Counted from the first letter of the stretch, positions 1 to 9,236 are shown. The stretch is 64,000 bases of DNA from Acinetobacter genomosp. 15BJ (GCF_000400715.1 NZ_KE007347.1:629680-693679), one strand, 5' to 3'. The notes: generated by a model from the letters alone, not told the origin. Program-made: numbers and translations.

Positions 1-94
1 ACCTGAACCTGAACCTGAACCTGAACCTGAACCTGAACCTGAACCTGAACCTGAACCTGAACCTGAACCTGAACCTGAACCTGAACCTGAACCT
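1..94 (+). repeat. Hexanucleotide tandem repeat (GAACCT)n inside dnaX
   Basis: About 15.7 perfect copies of a 6-bp unit run from the window edge to base 94, so the true length is unknown. In the dnaX frame they encode alternating Pro-Glu. Because the unit is a multiple of three, copy-number change by slippage would lengthen or shorten the linker without a frameshift. No interruption is visible in the array. Confidence 0.95.
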
Positions 95-793
95 GTTAAG
101 CAAAACCCAGATAGTAATTTGATGGTGTTTGATGCCGAGGACGGCCAGTTAATTGGATTGGATGTATCAGCGCCACAACACACGATTCAGTCGAATATCG
201 TTGAGGCGGATGATGTGCTGGTTTTTCCTGTTGAGCAAAATCCTCAAGCTGAACAGGCACTTGATCTCATCGCAGAGCCAGTGCTTGAAGCGGTTGTTTC
301 GGAACCAATTGTTGTCGCAGACAAACCAGTTGCACCTGTAATACAACAGCAAGATCACGGACAAACTGATCTGATGCCTCAAGATATTTTAAAACTACGT
401 GAGCAGGTTTTGGAAGGTGAGTGGAATTTAGAGAAGTGGGAGTATTGGTTTAGAACCAGCCAACTCTCTCCAGCTGTGCAAGAGTTAGCACAGCATGGCA
501 TCATGCAAGGTCAGATTAATGGTGCTTCAATTTTTCATATTCCACAAGAATATGAAGGGATGTTGTCGCAATTACAGCATGGCTTGGAAGATGCATTGAA
601 ATTACAATGGTCGAATACGCAATTTGATGTACAGTATGGTGAGGTGAGTTCAAGTACGCCATTAATCATGCAAAATGCACGTAAGGAAAAAGCCTTTAAT
701 CGTGCAGTAGAATTATTGCAGCAAGAACCCACTATTAAAAGTTTAGTCGAAACATTTGATGCGGAACTTCATCAGGTTCAATTAAAACCGTAA
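1..793 (+). CDS. dnaX: DNA polymerase III tau/gamma subunit, C-terminal part (5' end outside window)
   Basis: The reading frame is open from base 2 and ends at the TAA at 791-793. The visible part starts with a long Pro-Glu linker, continues through an acidic, Gln/Pro-rich spacer, and ends in about 130 residues resembling tau domain V. That domain contacts the polymerase alpha subunit in the clamp-loader complex. The last segment (TPL, then a basic stretch, then a FDAEL motif near the C-terminus) lines up well from memory with the end of E. coli tau, which has TPLEWRQ and RRFFDAEL. The ATP-binding clamp-loader domains lie outside the window. A methionine at base 119 is internal and not a start. 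The gene ends in front of an intrinsic terminator. The unusual part is the perfect dipeptide repeat in the linker. Assignment rests on the C-terminal domain alone. Confidence 0.85.
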   Translation, partial: PEPEPEPEPEPEPEPEPEPEPEPEPEPEPEPVKQNPDSNLMVFDAEDGQLIGLDVSAPQHTIQSNIVEADDVLVFPVEQNPQAEQALDLIAEPVLEAVVSEPIVVADKPVAPVIQQQDHGQTDLMPQDILKLREQVLEGEWNLEKWEYWFRTSQLSPAVQELAQHGIMQGQINGASIFHIPQEYEGMLSQLQHGLEDALKLQWSNTQFDVQYGEVSSSTPLIMQNARKEKAFNRAVELLQQEPTIKSLVETFDAELHQVQLKP

Positions 794-800
794 TTTTTAT

Positions 801-832
801 AAAAAAGGCAAAGTTTTATCTTTGCCTTTTTT
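801..832. terminator. Intrinsic terminator between dnaX and the convergent thioesterase gene
   Basis: Stem GGCAAAG / CTTTGCC with a TTTTAT loop, flanked by an A-run on the left and a T-run on the right. It should work in both directions, for dnaX (+) and the convergent thioesterase operon (-). Confidence 0.85.
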
Positions 833-834
833 AT

Positions 835-1275
835 TTAATTTATAAGTAAATATTGATGCAGTACTTCTCGCATTGCTTGTGGGATGGCTGTACTTTCTCG
901 GCTTACCCGATCCACAAATACATGGACAAAATGCCCTTGAGCAGCAGCCTCGTGCTGACCTTGTTTAAAGATCGCCAGCTCGTATCTAAGCGATGAATTT
1001 CCTACTTTGCCAATCGCCACACCCACTTCAATGATTTCTGGAAACGACAGTTCCTGTTGAAAGCTACAAGCGGAATCAACCACTAGACCAATAATTTCAC
1101 TGTGATGAATGTCGAAACCTGTTTTCTGAATCAGCAATGAATTGGCTGCAGTATCAAAATAACTATAATAAGTCACGTTGTTGACATGACCATAGATATC
1201 ATTATCGGCCCAACGGGTTTGGATTGGAAAAAAGAACTTAAATTGTTCGCGTTGTTTTAAAGTTGGTTTGCTCAT
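835..1275 (-). CDS. Acyl-CoA thioesterase, YbgC/4-hydroxybenzoyl-CoA thioesterase family
   Basis: A 146-residue single hotdog-fold protein. The N-terminal segment has the family signature TRWADNDIYGHVNN, with the catalytic-type Asp followed by the His-Val-Asn-Asn turn, and a YYSYFDTA helix follows. These enzymes hydrolyse acyl-CoA thioesters in the cytoplasm. The substrate cannot be told from the sequence. The start ATG overlaps the TGA of the upstream Fe-alcohol dehydrogenase (ATGA), so the two genes are translationally coupled. This suggests the pair handles an alcohol/aldehyde and its acyl-CoA derivative. Length is normal for the family. Confidence 0.85.
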   Translation of the reverse strand: MSKPTLKQREQFKFFFPIQTRWADNDIYGHVNNVTYYSYFDTAANSLLIQKTGFDIHHSEIIGLVVDSACSFQQELSFPEIIEVGVAIGKVGNSSLRYELAIFKQGQHEAAAQGHFVHVFVDRVSRESTAIPQAMREVLHQYLLIN

Positions 1276-2432
1276 GCATAAATCGCCTGGTAGATCTGTA
1301 ATGCGTCTTGCTCGGTCATTTCTCTTGGATTGTTCTGCAGCAGCCGAGTTTGCAGCATGGCATCTTTGGCAAGTTGTGGTAATTTCGCTTCAGCAATATC
1401 GAGTTCTTTTAACTTCAAGGTTAAGCCACTTTGGTCCAGATGATTCTGCATATGGTCAATAAACAGGTCACATAGGCCATCGGTACAGCCCGTACTCCGA
1501 GGGTCTAGTAATTGCATCAATTCTGCATAGTGTTGTTTGGCTTTGGGTGCATTAAATTTTAAAACTTCAACCAGTACCAATGCATTGGTATGTCCATGTG
1601 AAAGGTGAAAATGTCCACCCAGTGGATAAGCTAGGGCATGTACTGCTGCGACGGGAGCATTGGCGAACGCTTGACCTGCAAGCATTGAACCGACCAGCAT
1701 ATTTTGGCGAGCTTCTAGATCAGCACCGTTTTTTAATACTTTGGCTAAGTTATGATTCAATAGTTTCAGTGCATTTTTAGCTAACATATCTGCGTAGAAG
1801 TTCTTTTTTATACTTGATGTATAGGCTTCAATTGCATGCACCATCGCATCAATACCTGTTGCAGCTGTGATATGTGCAGGCAGGCCTTGCGTAAAAGTTG
1901 CATCTAAAATGGCAACATCAGCATATAAGATTGGCGAGACTACTCCCATTTTGGTGGTTGCACCTGTGGTGACAATCGATATAGGCGTGACCTCTGAACC
2001 TGTGCCCGCCGTGGTTGGGATGAGAATCAGTGGCAAACGAGGGGCTTTGGCTTGGTTTACGCCGTAGATTTCACTTAAGTTTTGTTGTTGTTCAGGATGG
2101 GCTAGTAACGCGATGATTTTGGCCACATCCATGGAACTACCGCCACCAAAACCGATGATCACATCTATCTTTTCTTGTTTCGCGAAATCAACAGCTTCCA
2201 GTACAATGTGTTCAGGGGGATCAGCTTGGATATCTGAGTAAATAATGTATTCAAGACTAATCTGAGTCAGAATTTCTAAAATGGGTTGATGCAATTGATG
2301 TTGAATCATTCCTGCATCGGTCACAATCAATGCTTTATGGTGGTTTTGTTGTGTTAAAACGTTTTTAAGTTCTTGTATTGAACCTAGCCCCGCAATGATG
2401 TTGGGAACAGTTTGAAATTGAAACGAGTTCAT
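1272..2432 (-). CDS. Iron-containing alcohol dehydrogenase
   Basis: A group III (Fe-ADH) oxidoreductase of 386 residues with the NAD(P)-binding GFGGGSSMDVAK motif, the TTAGTGSEVTP segment, and His residues that ligand iron in the MVHAIEAY and AVHALAYPLGGHFHLSHG regions. The family oxidises primary alcohols or reduces aldehydes with NAD(P). The specific substrate is unknown. I chose the ATG at 2432 over one 21 bases upstream because an AAGGA ribosome-binding site sits 7 nt before it. It overlaps the thioesterase gene by ATGA. A second Fe-ADH of the same family lies at 15508-16671, but in a different operon. Confidence 0.9.
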   Translation of the reverse strand: MNSFQFQTVPNIIAGLGSIQELKNVLTQQNHHKALIVTDAGMIQHQLHQPILEILTQISLEYIIYSDIQADPPEHIVLEAVDFAKQEKIDVIIGFGGGSSMDVAKIIALLAHPEQQQNLSEIYGVNQAKAPRLPLILIPTTAGTGSEVTPISIVTTGATTKMGVVSPILYADVAILDATFTQGLPAHITAATGIDAMVHAIEAYTSSIKKNFYADMLAKNALKLLNHNLAKVLKNGADLEARQNMLVGSMLAGQAFANAPVAAVHALAYPLGGHFHLSHGHTNALVLVEVLKFNAPKAKQHYAELMQLLDPRSTGCTDGLCDLFIDHMQNHLDQSGLTLKLKELDIAEAKLPQLAKDAMLQTRLLQNNPREMTEQDALQIYQAIYA

Positions 2433-3226
2433 ACATACATCCTTATTTTTCATAATAAATACAACATTTTTATATCATGTGACTATAAGTTTTACTGTCT
2501 AAATAAATTAACATAAGACAGGCTTGAAAAGTGTAACTTTGAGGTGATTATGCCGTTCAAAACGACCTATTAGGTTTTATGCTTTTTACCTATTCATCAT
2601 ATTGAAATTATTGGATTTTATGGTGCTATTTTGTCGGAATTTTTCGCAAGGAACAGTACTTTTAGAATGTAACGAAAAAAATAACTTAAGCTATGGTTTT
2701 GCAGTCGTTTCTTCTGTCACTTTTGCAAATGGTAATTTAATACCAACATTTACATCGTTTTAGATGATTTCATACCCAAACTCATAATGCTCAGTCATTT
2801 TTCCAAGTGGCTAGCCAAGCCTTGTGCACTTTTAACTATTTTCTTATGTAGAAAAATAGCGAGTGCATGTATCTCATGAAAGATAGAAATTTGCACCTTT
2901 TAAATAAGGATACGTTTTTTCGAAATCACTAAATTAGAAAACTGATCGCTGATGTTTTACTTATTTACCTCCAATGCTATTTCTCTGTTTCAGTATTAGG
3001 TCGAGATTTTTGCGTTTATATTTTATGGATTATAAGTGGACTTTTAATACCATTGTTTATCGGTCCAATAATTTATGGAGTTTATTATTAATATTCTGTA
3101 TTTCACAAAAACTAATGTTAAAAATAAAAGAGTAGTTAATGCACTACGGAATAGCCTTTAAGGGCAATTGTTTAAATAACAAAAATTTTAAAATCGATGA
3201 TTATATTATGATAAAGAAGTTTGCTC
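2433..3226. other. Long intergenic stretch, possible gene debris
   Basis: About 790 bases with no convincing intact gene. Short coding-like stretches appear in mutually shifted frames. Around 2960-3090 one frame reads LPPM and another, after a shift, reads GRDF followed by a hydrophobic segment ending GPIIYGVYY and a stop. This weakly recalls the Pmp3/YqaE two-helix family, but the similarity is too thin to name. The promoter of the downstream 3227 gene must lie in the last part. Confidence 0.4.
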
Positions 3227-3925
3227 ATGGTAAATAACGCAGTAGAAATGCTATTTAAGCTTTTAACAGATACTAATATTCCAGAAGGCCATATTGCATT
3301 GGTACGGATTCAAGATGATCTGACTTATGATCAGGTTATGACTAATCTTGAGCAGGTTAATGCACTGCCAGGATTTACAGTAATCGGGGTTACCAGTATT
3401 CCTAATCCTGATACATCAGACTGGCAATTGACCAACTGTACGTATGAGAATGGTGTGCTTAGTTGGACAGAGGGTCAACTTGATTTGGGAACCGAAACAA
3501 CCCCAGATATAGCGTATGGTTATCATGCTGGCATTACGGCAAATATTGATGACAAGCTTGAAATGATTGTTCCTAATATCACAGCTTTAGCAACTGGAGT
3601 ATTGAGCGGTGCACGATTAGCAGATGTGAATGGTGTCAAAGCAGGTCAATCCAATATTGGATTTAATTCAGGAAACTCGGAGCAAGGATTAACTCTACTT
3701 GGCACTTCATATCAAACTACCGACTTGCCTGTAAAATACACAATGACTTATGTATCAACAACTGCCGTTGAGCATGTTATAACTTCAACGGATGGAACAA
3801 TTGAACTTTTCCGTGAGACACAAAATATCCCAGCATTTGAGGAAACAGCATATTTTAACGTGATTGCTACGGTTAAAGACGAAAATGAAATGTTTACAAC
3901 GACTGTTTCAGTTAGTAGAAGTTGA
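3227..3925 (+). CDS. Hypothetical protein, no recognised family
   Basis: A 232-residue soluble-looking protein without signal peptide or membrane segments. It is rich in Thr, Asn, Val and Asp in short alternating beta-type stretches. The second half (VKYTMTYVSTTAVEHVITS to the end) looks like a beta-sandwich, reminiscent of phage structural or adhesin-like proteins, but I recognise no motif. I start it at the ATG at 3227 (AAAGAAG upstream) rather than the in-frame TTG at 3221. It stands alone between long non-coding stretches and is followed by a strong inverted repeat, so it may be accessory. Function unknown. Confidence 0.65.
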   Translation: MVNNAVEMLFKLLTDTNIPEGHIALVRIQDDLTYDQVMTNLEQVNALPGFTVIGVTSIPNPDTSDWQLTNCTYENGVLSWTEGQLDLGTETTPDIAYGYHAGITANIDDKLEMIVPNITALATGVLSGARLADVNGVKAGQSNIGFNSGNSEQGLTLLGTSYQTTDLPVKYTMTYVSTTAVEHVITSTDGTIELFRETQNIPAFEETAYFNVIATVKDENEMFTTTVSVSRS

Positions 3926-3970
3926 ATCAATACAAGAAATGATCTTTAAGGTCAATATATGAACAAGAGT

Positions 3971-4012
3971 GAGTAGATATTAAAATACTTTCGGGTAATT
4001 TAATATCTACTC
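3971..4012. repeat. Perfect 14-bp inverted repeat with 14-nt loop
   Basis: GAGTAGATATTAAA at 3971-3984 is exactly complementary to TTTAATATCTACTC at 3999-4012. It lies 45 bases after the hypothetical gene. There is no T-run directly after it, so it is a hairpin or binding site rather than a textbook intrinsic terminator. Confidence 0.7.
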
Positions 4013-4124
4013 ATCGGGCTTAATAATATTTTATAGATGTTTATTTGTAGTCAGTTTTTAATTATAAAAACATGTGCCTTTGTTCTTCTTATTTATTAAG
4101 TGACTTAACAATATATTTTTATTT

Positions 4125-4757
4125 TTAGATCAGCATACCATCTTGTTCAATTTTTTCTGCTGCCTTCCAACTTGGTAGCAAGCTTAAACGTTCTACATAA
4201 CTTTTGATATGTGGATAATTTTCACCTTGTTGCATATGATGAATTAAGCCGTGAAGCCCAAATCCCATCATAAAGTCTGCTCCAGTCAAACGATCATCTA
4301 CTAAAAAATTTTTATCTTTTAAATAATCATTTAAAAAACCAAAAACTTTATCAAACTCAACTTGAGTATAGTTTTCTAGAAATACCAATTTCGTACCATA
4401 CTTAGCTTCTATTTGATTAAACATTTTTAATAAAAATGGCACCATAGCAGAGCTTTCTGCGAAGTGAATCCATTGTAGATAATCTGCATAAATAGCATCA
4501 TTTATATCTGGTGCAAGATGTGGAGCAAGTCTTTGAATTAACAACTCTACTATAGCACCTGATTCCGCAATGACTTTACCTTGCCATTCAATTACAGGAG
4601 ATTTTCCTAAAGGATGAATATTTTTTAGTGACTCAGGTGCCAAATGAGTCGTTAAGTCACGGTAATAGCGTTGCAATTGATATGGTTGTTTGATTTCTTC
4701 GAGCAACCACAAAATCCGGAAAGAACGTGATTGGTCTAAGTGATGTAATGTAATCAT
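4125..4757 (-). CDS. Glutathione S-transferase family protein
   Basis: A 210-residue two-domain GST. The N-terminal thioredoxin-like domain starts MITLHHLDQSRSFRILWLLEE, typical of bacterial GSTs with the Ser of SRS in the catalytic position, and has the cis-Pro region KSPVIEW followed by AESGAIVE, which binds the glutamyl part of glutathione. A helical C-terminal domain follows. The family conjugates glutathione to electrophiles or reduces peroxides in the cytoplasm. The start at 4757 is preferred over an upstream ATG at 4814 because the alignment begins there and an AGG site precedes it. It is a single-gene unit; the substrate is unknown. Confidence 0.88.
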   Translation of the reverse strand: MITLHHLDQSRSFRILWLLEEIKQPYQLQRYYRDLTTHLAPESLKNIHPLGKSPVIEWQGKVIAESGAIVELLIQRLAPHLAPDINDAIYADYLQWIHFAESSAMVPFLLKMFNQIEAKYGTKLVFLENYTQVEFDKVFGFLNDYLKDKNFLVDDRLTGADFMMGFGLHGLIHHMQQGENYPHIKSYVERLSLLPSWKAAEKIEQDGMLI

Positions 4758-4984
4758 GATAATGCCTGCTTTAAAAATCGTATGGGTAATTTCCCCAAGT
4801 TTTACGGTTTCCAATATACGCTTAAGTTTACAGATAGTGCTGTTTATCTACTTAAATACCAGTCGAACTGCTATAGCGAATGTGAAAAAACAAATTTTTT
4901 CAATGTTTGAAGTTGTAGAGCAGAATTGAGTAACGCCTTAATCAAAATGTATATTAACTTTTTGAACAATCATTCTTAGTCTTT

Positions 4985-5062
4985 GATGGAGATGGAGATG
5001 GAGATGGAGATGGAGATGGAGATGGAGATGGAGATGGAGATGGAGATGGAGATGGAGATGGA
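4985..5062. repeat. (GATGGA)13 tandem repeat
   Basis: Thirteen perfect copies of GATGGA in a non-coding region, read as TCCATC on the minus strand. The array abuts a tmRNA-like 3' sequence, and its unit resembles the CCATCTCCA found at the acceptor end of ssrA genes. The array may have grown from that end. Confidence 0.95.
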
Positions 5063-5064
5063 GT

Positions 5065-5083
5065 GAGTTGAACCCGCGTCCGC
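5065..5083 (-). other. Possible tmRNA (ssrA) 3'-end remnant or attachment-site scar
   Basis: On the minus strand this reads GCGGACGCGGGTTCAACTC, which matches from memory the T-arm and T-loop near the 3' end of proteobacterial tmRNA. It is followed by ACTCCATCTCCA rather than the expected CCCGCCA-type acceptor. No 5' part of ssrA is visible nearby, so this is a fragment. ssrA 3' ends are common integration targets, and partial copies are typical scars. The match is short, so this is tentative. Confidence 0.45.
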
Positions 5084-5183
5084 AAAAACTGTATTTTTTG
5101 AGCGGTTTTTACATTTTAGCTTTATACAATTGATCTTTAAAAATTAAGTTTTTTATCAGCTTAGTTGTTAAGCATGGTTTGTT

Positions 5184-5423
5184 ATGACTAGTTTAAAGCT
5201 GACACACATTGTTAATTCCCAAAAAGTACATATTCATACAGAATATTCAATAGAGACAAACACTATTTCCTTTCAAATCAAAGCAATTTTTGACAAAATA
5301 GCTGATGTCAGAATGGTCAATTCAGGCATAATGACATTTAATCATTTTGCGTTTATTTTGCAGGAATTTTGCATGCAATATTTTAATCTCCTTATAAAAC
5401 AAAATGTTGGGAAATTTTTCTAA
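5184..5423 (+). CDS. Possible small hypothetical ORF ahead of the phosphatase gene
   Basis: A 79-codon frame whose TAA overlaps the phosphatase ATG by one base (TAATG). This would fit translational coupling, and the phosphatase has only a weak ribosome-binding site. Against it: no good ribosome-binding site of its own, no recognisable motif, and the region around it is non-coding. It may simply be the transcribed leader of the phosphatase-murB operon. Confidence 0.22.
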   Translation: MTSLKLTHIVNSQKVHIHTEYSIETNTISFQIKAIFDKIADVRMVNSGIMTFNHFAFILQEFCMQYFNLLIKQNVGKFF

Positions 5424-5932
5424 TGGCTGCACAATATAAGGTGTTATGTGTTTGTTTGGGGAATATTTGCCGATCTCCAACTGCGGAAGCGATTCTCAGA
5501 CATTATTGTGATGCACATGCCCTCAATGTCACGGTCGACTCTGCTGGGACCAGTAATTACCATCCGAATAAAGCACCTGATCTACGTAGTCAAAAACATG
5601 CTGCAAAACGTGGTTATGATTTATCTGCGTTACGTGCCAGACAGATTGTTTTAGCAGACTTTGTTGAATTCGATTTGATTTTAGCAATGGACCATGAAAA
5701 CTTCGATGATATTCATACACTCATGTCTCAGGCTGTGCAACAGTTCGGTACTCATCAGATTCGCGCCAAGTTGGCATTAATGAGTGAACATGATCCAAAG
5801 TTTATTCAACAAGCTGTACCAGATCCTTATTATGGTGGTGCAGATGGGTTTGATCGAGTACTCGATCAATGTGAATCCAGCAGCCAAGCATGGGTCGATA
5901 TTTTTAAAAAGCAAATGAAAGCAGGGCAATAG
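5423..5932 (+). CDS. Low-molecular-weight protein-tyrosine phosphatase
   Basis: A 169-residue LMW-PTP. The catalytic P-loop CLGNICRS (Cys11, Arg17; C-X5-R) is at the N-terminus, and the general-acid aspartate lies in DPYYGG near residue 138. It dephosphorylates phosphotyrosine on proteins in the cytoplasm. Members of this family often act on polysaccharide-export kinases, but no such kinase or capsule gene is adjacent here, so the target is open. It is 13 bases upstream of murB and probably in the same transcript, which links it to envelope functions by position only. Confidence 0.92.
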   Translation: MAAQYKVLCVCLGNICRSPTAEAILRHYCDAHALNVTVDSAGTSNYHPNKAPDLRSQKHAAKRGYDLSALRARQIVLADFVEFDLILAMDHENFDDIHTLMSQAVQQFGTHQIRAKLALMSEHDPKFIQQAVPDPYYGGADGFDRVLDQCESSSQAWVDIFKKQMKAGQ

Positions 5933-5945
5933 GATTTAATTTAAT

Positions 5946-6980
5946 ATGCAGCTACAAGCGCAGGTTCAGCTTAAAAACTTAAATACATTAAATTTGAATG
6001 CAATTGCTTCACATTATGTGCAAATCAATCATCCAGATGACGTCATTGCGGCATTAGCATTTGCTGAACAGCAGCATTTAAACGTTTTGGTGCTCTCGGG
6101 TGGCAGTAATGTTTTATTGCCACAGCAAGTACAAGCCTTGGTAATGCATTTAAATATCCAGGGCATTGATGTCCTTTCTGAAGATGAAAATACCATTACC
6201 GTTAAAGTAGGTGCTGGGCAAGTCTGGCATGACTTCGTTTTGTATAGTACGCAACAGCAATGGTTTGGATTGCAAAATCTTGCATTGATACCAGGGTTAG
6301 TCGGTGCTTCTCCTGTACAGAATATTGGTGCTTATGGTGTCGAAGCAGGTGAGTTTATTAAATCGGTACAAGTTTATGATCGTGAACTAAAACAGTTTGA
6401 TTCAATCTCTGCTCAAGATTGTCATTTTGCTTATCGCCACAGTATTTTCAAAGATCATCCCAATCGTTACATCATTGTCAGTGTGACTTTTAAGCTATTG
6501 AAACAAGCTGAGCTTAAACTGAATTATGGTGATCTTAAGCAAGCAGTAGGCGATGAACTGACCGCAGAAAACTTACAAAATCAGGTGATACAGATTCGCC
6601 AAAGTAAATTACCAGACCCTAAAGAATTTCCAAATGTTGGAAGCTTTTTTAAGAATCCAATTTTGGCACAAGTTGAATTTGATAAAATTACTCAACAATT
6701 TCCAAACATTCCGCATTATCCGCAGGCAAATAGCAGTGTTAAAGTGGCTGCAGGTTGGTTAATTGATCAAGCCGGTTGGAAGGGTAAGCAATTAGGCTCG
6801 GTTGGGATGTTTCATAAACAAGCTTTGGTTTTAGTTAATTATGCTGAGGCAACCTTGGCAGATGTACAAAATACCTATCATGCTGTACAAAGTGATGTAA
6901 AACAAAAGTTTAGTATTCTATTGGAACCTGAACCTGTGTTATACAGTGAACAAGGTTTGATTCAAGCGCATAGTGGGTGA
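5946..6980 (+). CDS. murB: UDP-N-acetylenolpyruvoylglucosamine reductase
   Basis: A 344-residue FAD enzyme that reduces UDP-GlcNAc-enolpyruvate to UDP-MurNAc with NADPH in the cytoplasm, the second committed step of peptidoglycan synthesis. Visible signatures are the FAD-binding segment [30 protein letters not shown], the substrate region with the YRHSIFK segment, NVGSFFKNP (catalytic Ser) and a terminal EPEPVLY. It is of the E. coli-type (type I) length. It follows the phosphatase gene closely, and its stop overlaps the next start by 4 bases. Confidence 0.96.
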   Translation: MQLQAQVQLKNLNTLNLNAIASHYVQINHPDDVIAALAFAEQQHLNVLVLSGGSNVLLPQQVQALVMHLNIQGIDVLSEDENTITVKVGAGQVWHDFVLYSTQQQWFGLQNLALIPGLVGASPVQNIGAYGVEAGEFIKSVQVYDRELKQFDSISAQDCHFAYRHSIFKDHPNRYIIVSVTFKLLKQAELKLNYGDLKQAVGDELTAENLQNQVIQIRQSKLPDPKEFPNVGSFFKNPILAQVEFDKITQQFPNIPHYPQANSSVKVAAGWLIDQAGWKGKQLGSVGMFHKQALVLVNYAEATLADVQNTYHAVQSDVKQKFSILLEPEPVLYSEQGLIQAHSG

Positions 6981-8125
6981 AGAAATCTATGGCGAAAGTA
7001 CATTGGATGGTCAGTTTAGTACGGGTAATCACCATATTATTCGTGCTATTAGGCTGTTTTGTACTTTTTTTATATTCACCTTTTTACTCACAGTTTGTTG
7101 TAAAAGGCTTGAATCGGTTTGTCCCTGTAGATGTCAATGAAGTGGCGGCGCAAAGCCAGCGACCAGCGGCCTTAAGTGAACATGAAACACTTGAACCTGG
7201 TTCTAATTTATGGATTGCACGTCAGGCCTATTTGAAGCTTATGGAAAAAACCTTTCAATCTGAAAAATCAGAGGATTTAAGGTTAATTCAAGCGCGTTAT
7301 AAATTGTTGCAAGAATTGATTGCTGAAGAGCAAGAAAAAGAAAACCAAGATGAGAAAAAACAACCGAATATTCCATTATTGAGTGAACAGCAGCCTGATC
7401 AGGATCAGGAGAGTTCTGCTGTTGTGATCAATACACCATTGGACTTTTTGCAATGGAATACCCCTGATAATCAGGCACTCATGGGGAAATATATTGCCTT
7501 TTTAGAAACCTATCCGATTGCATTGCCTGTGAGCGAAGATGACAAAGATCAGACCAATAAAGACCTGATTGAACTTAAAAAAAACAAAGATAATGCGCTC
7601 GAGCAGCAAAGTATTTCGCAGCCCAATGCAATTGTCGTATTGGGTGGCGGGTTGACGCTTGGGGCAAATGGTAAAGATATTGTGGTGAATAATTACACTC
7701 GCTTGCGCTTAGAAAAAACATTACAAGTTGAGAAGAAATATGCATTACCAATTGTACTGAGTGGTGTAGAAGCGCCTTATATGCAAGCATGGTTAAAAGA
7801 ACGAGGTGTTGAAGCGAAGCTACTTGAGAATCGCAGTATGAATACTTGTGAAAACTCGCGATTCAGTTCTTTATTACTACAAAAGAAAGGTGGTGCACCA
7901 ACAGTAATCTTAATTACTGATGAATACCACATGCCGCGTACTCGTCGTTTGTTTGCCCTAAATGGAATAGAAACGATTCCTGTCGTTGCTCCGATGCCAA
8001 CAACGTTAACTCAATGGCGTCCAAGTGAACAAAACTATGATCATAGCCGCCGTGCCAACTATGAAATGCTGGCAACGATACGTGATATGTTATTTGGCTC
8101 AAGTGATTGTCGAGAGATACCATAA
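6977..8125 (+). CDS. DUF218 (SanA/ElyC/YdcF) family membrane protein
   Basis: A 382-residue protein with one N-terminal membrane helix (about residues 12-32) and a long, Gln/Glu-rich, probably periplasmic spacer. The C-terminal DUF218 domain has [16 protein letters not shown], then [15 protein letters not shown] and a [13 protein letters not shown] motif. E. coli homologues such as ElyC and SanA affect envelope integrity and peptidoglycan or lipid-carrier metabolism, but their chemistry is not settled. The low-complexity acidic spacer makes it longer than typical members. It overlaps murB by 4 bases and the hydrolase gene by 1 base, so it sits mid-operon in an envelope setting. Confidence 0.82.
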   Translation: MKKSMAKVHWMVSLVRVITILFVLLGCFVLFLYSPFYSQFVVKGLNRFVPVDVNEVAAQSQRPAALSEHETLEPGSNLWIARQAYLKLMEKTFQSEKSEDLRLIQARYKLLQELIAEEQEKENQDEKKQPNIPLLSEQQPDQDQESSAVVINTPLDFLQWNTPDNQALMGKYIAFLETYPIALPVSEDDKDQTNKDLIELKKNKDNALEQQSISQPNAIVVLGGGLTLGANGKDIVVNNYTRLRLEKTLQVEKKYALPIVLSGVEAPYMQAWLKERGVEAKLLENRSMNTCENSRFSSLLLQKKGGAPTVILITDEYHMPRTRRLFALNGIETIPVVAPMPTTLTQWRPSEQNYDHSRRANYEMLATIRDMLFGSSDCREIP

Positions 8126-9153
8126 TGTCCGATCTTCCATTTTTAAATCCGACAATTTTAAAACAACTCGATTTACCTGTACCAAATCGAGAGACAACGC
8201 CACAAGTGCTTGAACCTTTGGATCTATCTGGTGTCACTGAAATCTCGAAACCATTACAAGCCTATCGTAAATTATATGGCTTACATTTATTGGACTGTGA
8301 ACATTGGCAGGGTTATGTCGAAATGCCATTGTTTCGCTTACATGTGCAAGTATTTCAGCCCAAACAACAAAAAATTCAAGGTACCGTGTGTCTGCTACAT
8401 GGATATTTGGAACATAGTGGTATTTATCAGCCGATTATCAAAGAAATCCTAGATCAGGGCTTTAGCATCGTCACTTACGATTTGCCTGGACATGGTTTAA
8501 GCAATGGTTCACCAGCCAGTATTCAGAATTTTGATCACTATCAGCAAGTGTTACATGCAGTTTATGATGCCGTGCGTGGTGCGAAACAATTACCTAAACC
8601 TTGGTTAGGGATAGGGCAAAGTACAGGTGGTGCAATTTGGATGCATCATTTACTCGAATTTGCGGAACGTAGAGAAGATCCCATTGTTGACCGTGTATTG
8701 CTGTTGTCGCCATTGATTCGACCTGCAAAAACGGCTTGGTGGCACAACTCGGTCGGGCTAGGCATTATCCGTCGGATTAAAAGCCAAGTACCACGACATT
8801 TCCGTCGTAATAACCATAACCCTGAATTTTTACGCTTTGTTCGTTTAAAGGATCCTTTGCAACCTCGAATGATGGGCATGGACTGGATTTTAGCGATGTC
8901 AAAATGGATGCTGGAAATGGAACAACGACCTGCATGTCGTATTCCTGTCTGGCTCGCACAAGGCGCTTTAGATCAAACCGTAGATTGGCGTTATAACATT
9001 GAATATATTCGCCGTAAGTTTAGATTACAGACTTTATTGATGTTGGAAGAAGGTTCGCATCAATTAATTAATGAACGTGCAGATATTCGTGCTGCACTGA
9101 CGGGTTTAATTCCTGCTTTCCTGCATGCAAAACCAAATCACCATTACTATTAA
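8125..9153 (+). CDS. Alpha/beta hydrolase, probable lysophospholipase/monoacylglycerol lipase type
   Basis: A 342-residue alpha/beta hydrolase. The oxyanion region is LLHGYLEHSG, followed by YDLPGHGLSNG and the nucleophile elbow GIGQSTGGAIW (Ser of G-Q-S-T-G). The acid-loop Asp is around ALDQTVDW and the catalytic His is in EEGSHQLINE. The pattern matches the serine aminopeptidase/monoacylglycerol lipase group. The natural ester is unknown. I use the ATG at 8125, which overlaps the preceding stop (TAATG), rather than an in-frame TTG at 8107. It is the last gene of the phosphatase-murB run. Confidence 0.87.
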   Translation: MSDLPFLNPTILKQLDLPVPNRETTPQVLEPLDLSGVTEISKPLQAYRKLYGLHLLDCEHWQGYVEMPLFRLHVQVFQPKQQKIQGTVCLLHGYLEHSGIYQPIIKEILDQGFSIVTYDLPGHGLSNGSPASIQNFDHYQQVLHAVYDAVRGAKQLPKPWLGIGQSTGGAIWMHHLLEFAERREDPIVDRVLLLSPLIRPAKTAWWHNSVGLGIIRRIKSQVPRHFRRNNHNPEFLRFVRLKDPLQPRMMGMDWILAMSKWMLEMEQRPACRIPVWLAQGALDQTVDWRYNIEYIRRKFRLQTLLMLEEGSHQLINERADIRAALTGLIPAFLHAKPNHHYY

Positions 9154-9236
9154 TTGTACTTTTTTTGTTATTATTTAAATGATAGAATTTCTCATATCTT
9201 AAAAAAATATCAATAAATTAGATGTTTGGGGTAATA

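Noticed and set aside
2950..3092. Possible Pmp3/YqaE-like small membrane protein broken by a frameshift
   Set aside because: The LPP and GRDF parts are in different frames and the similarity is only to a loose hydrophobic pattern. It is not enough to call a pseudogene, so it is mentioned only in the intergenic note.
3748..3930. Minus-strand frame opposite the 3227 gene
   Set aside because: Shadow of the plus-strand gene; no ribosome-binding site or protein features.
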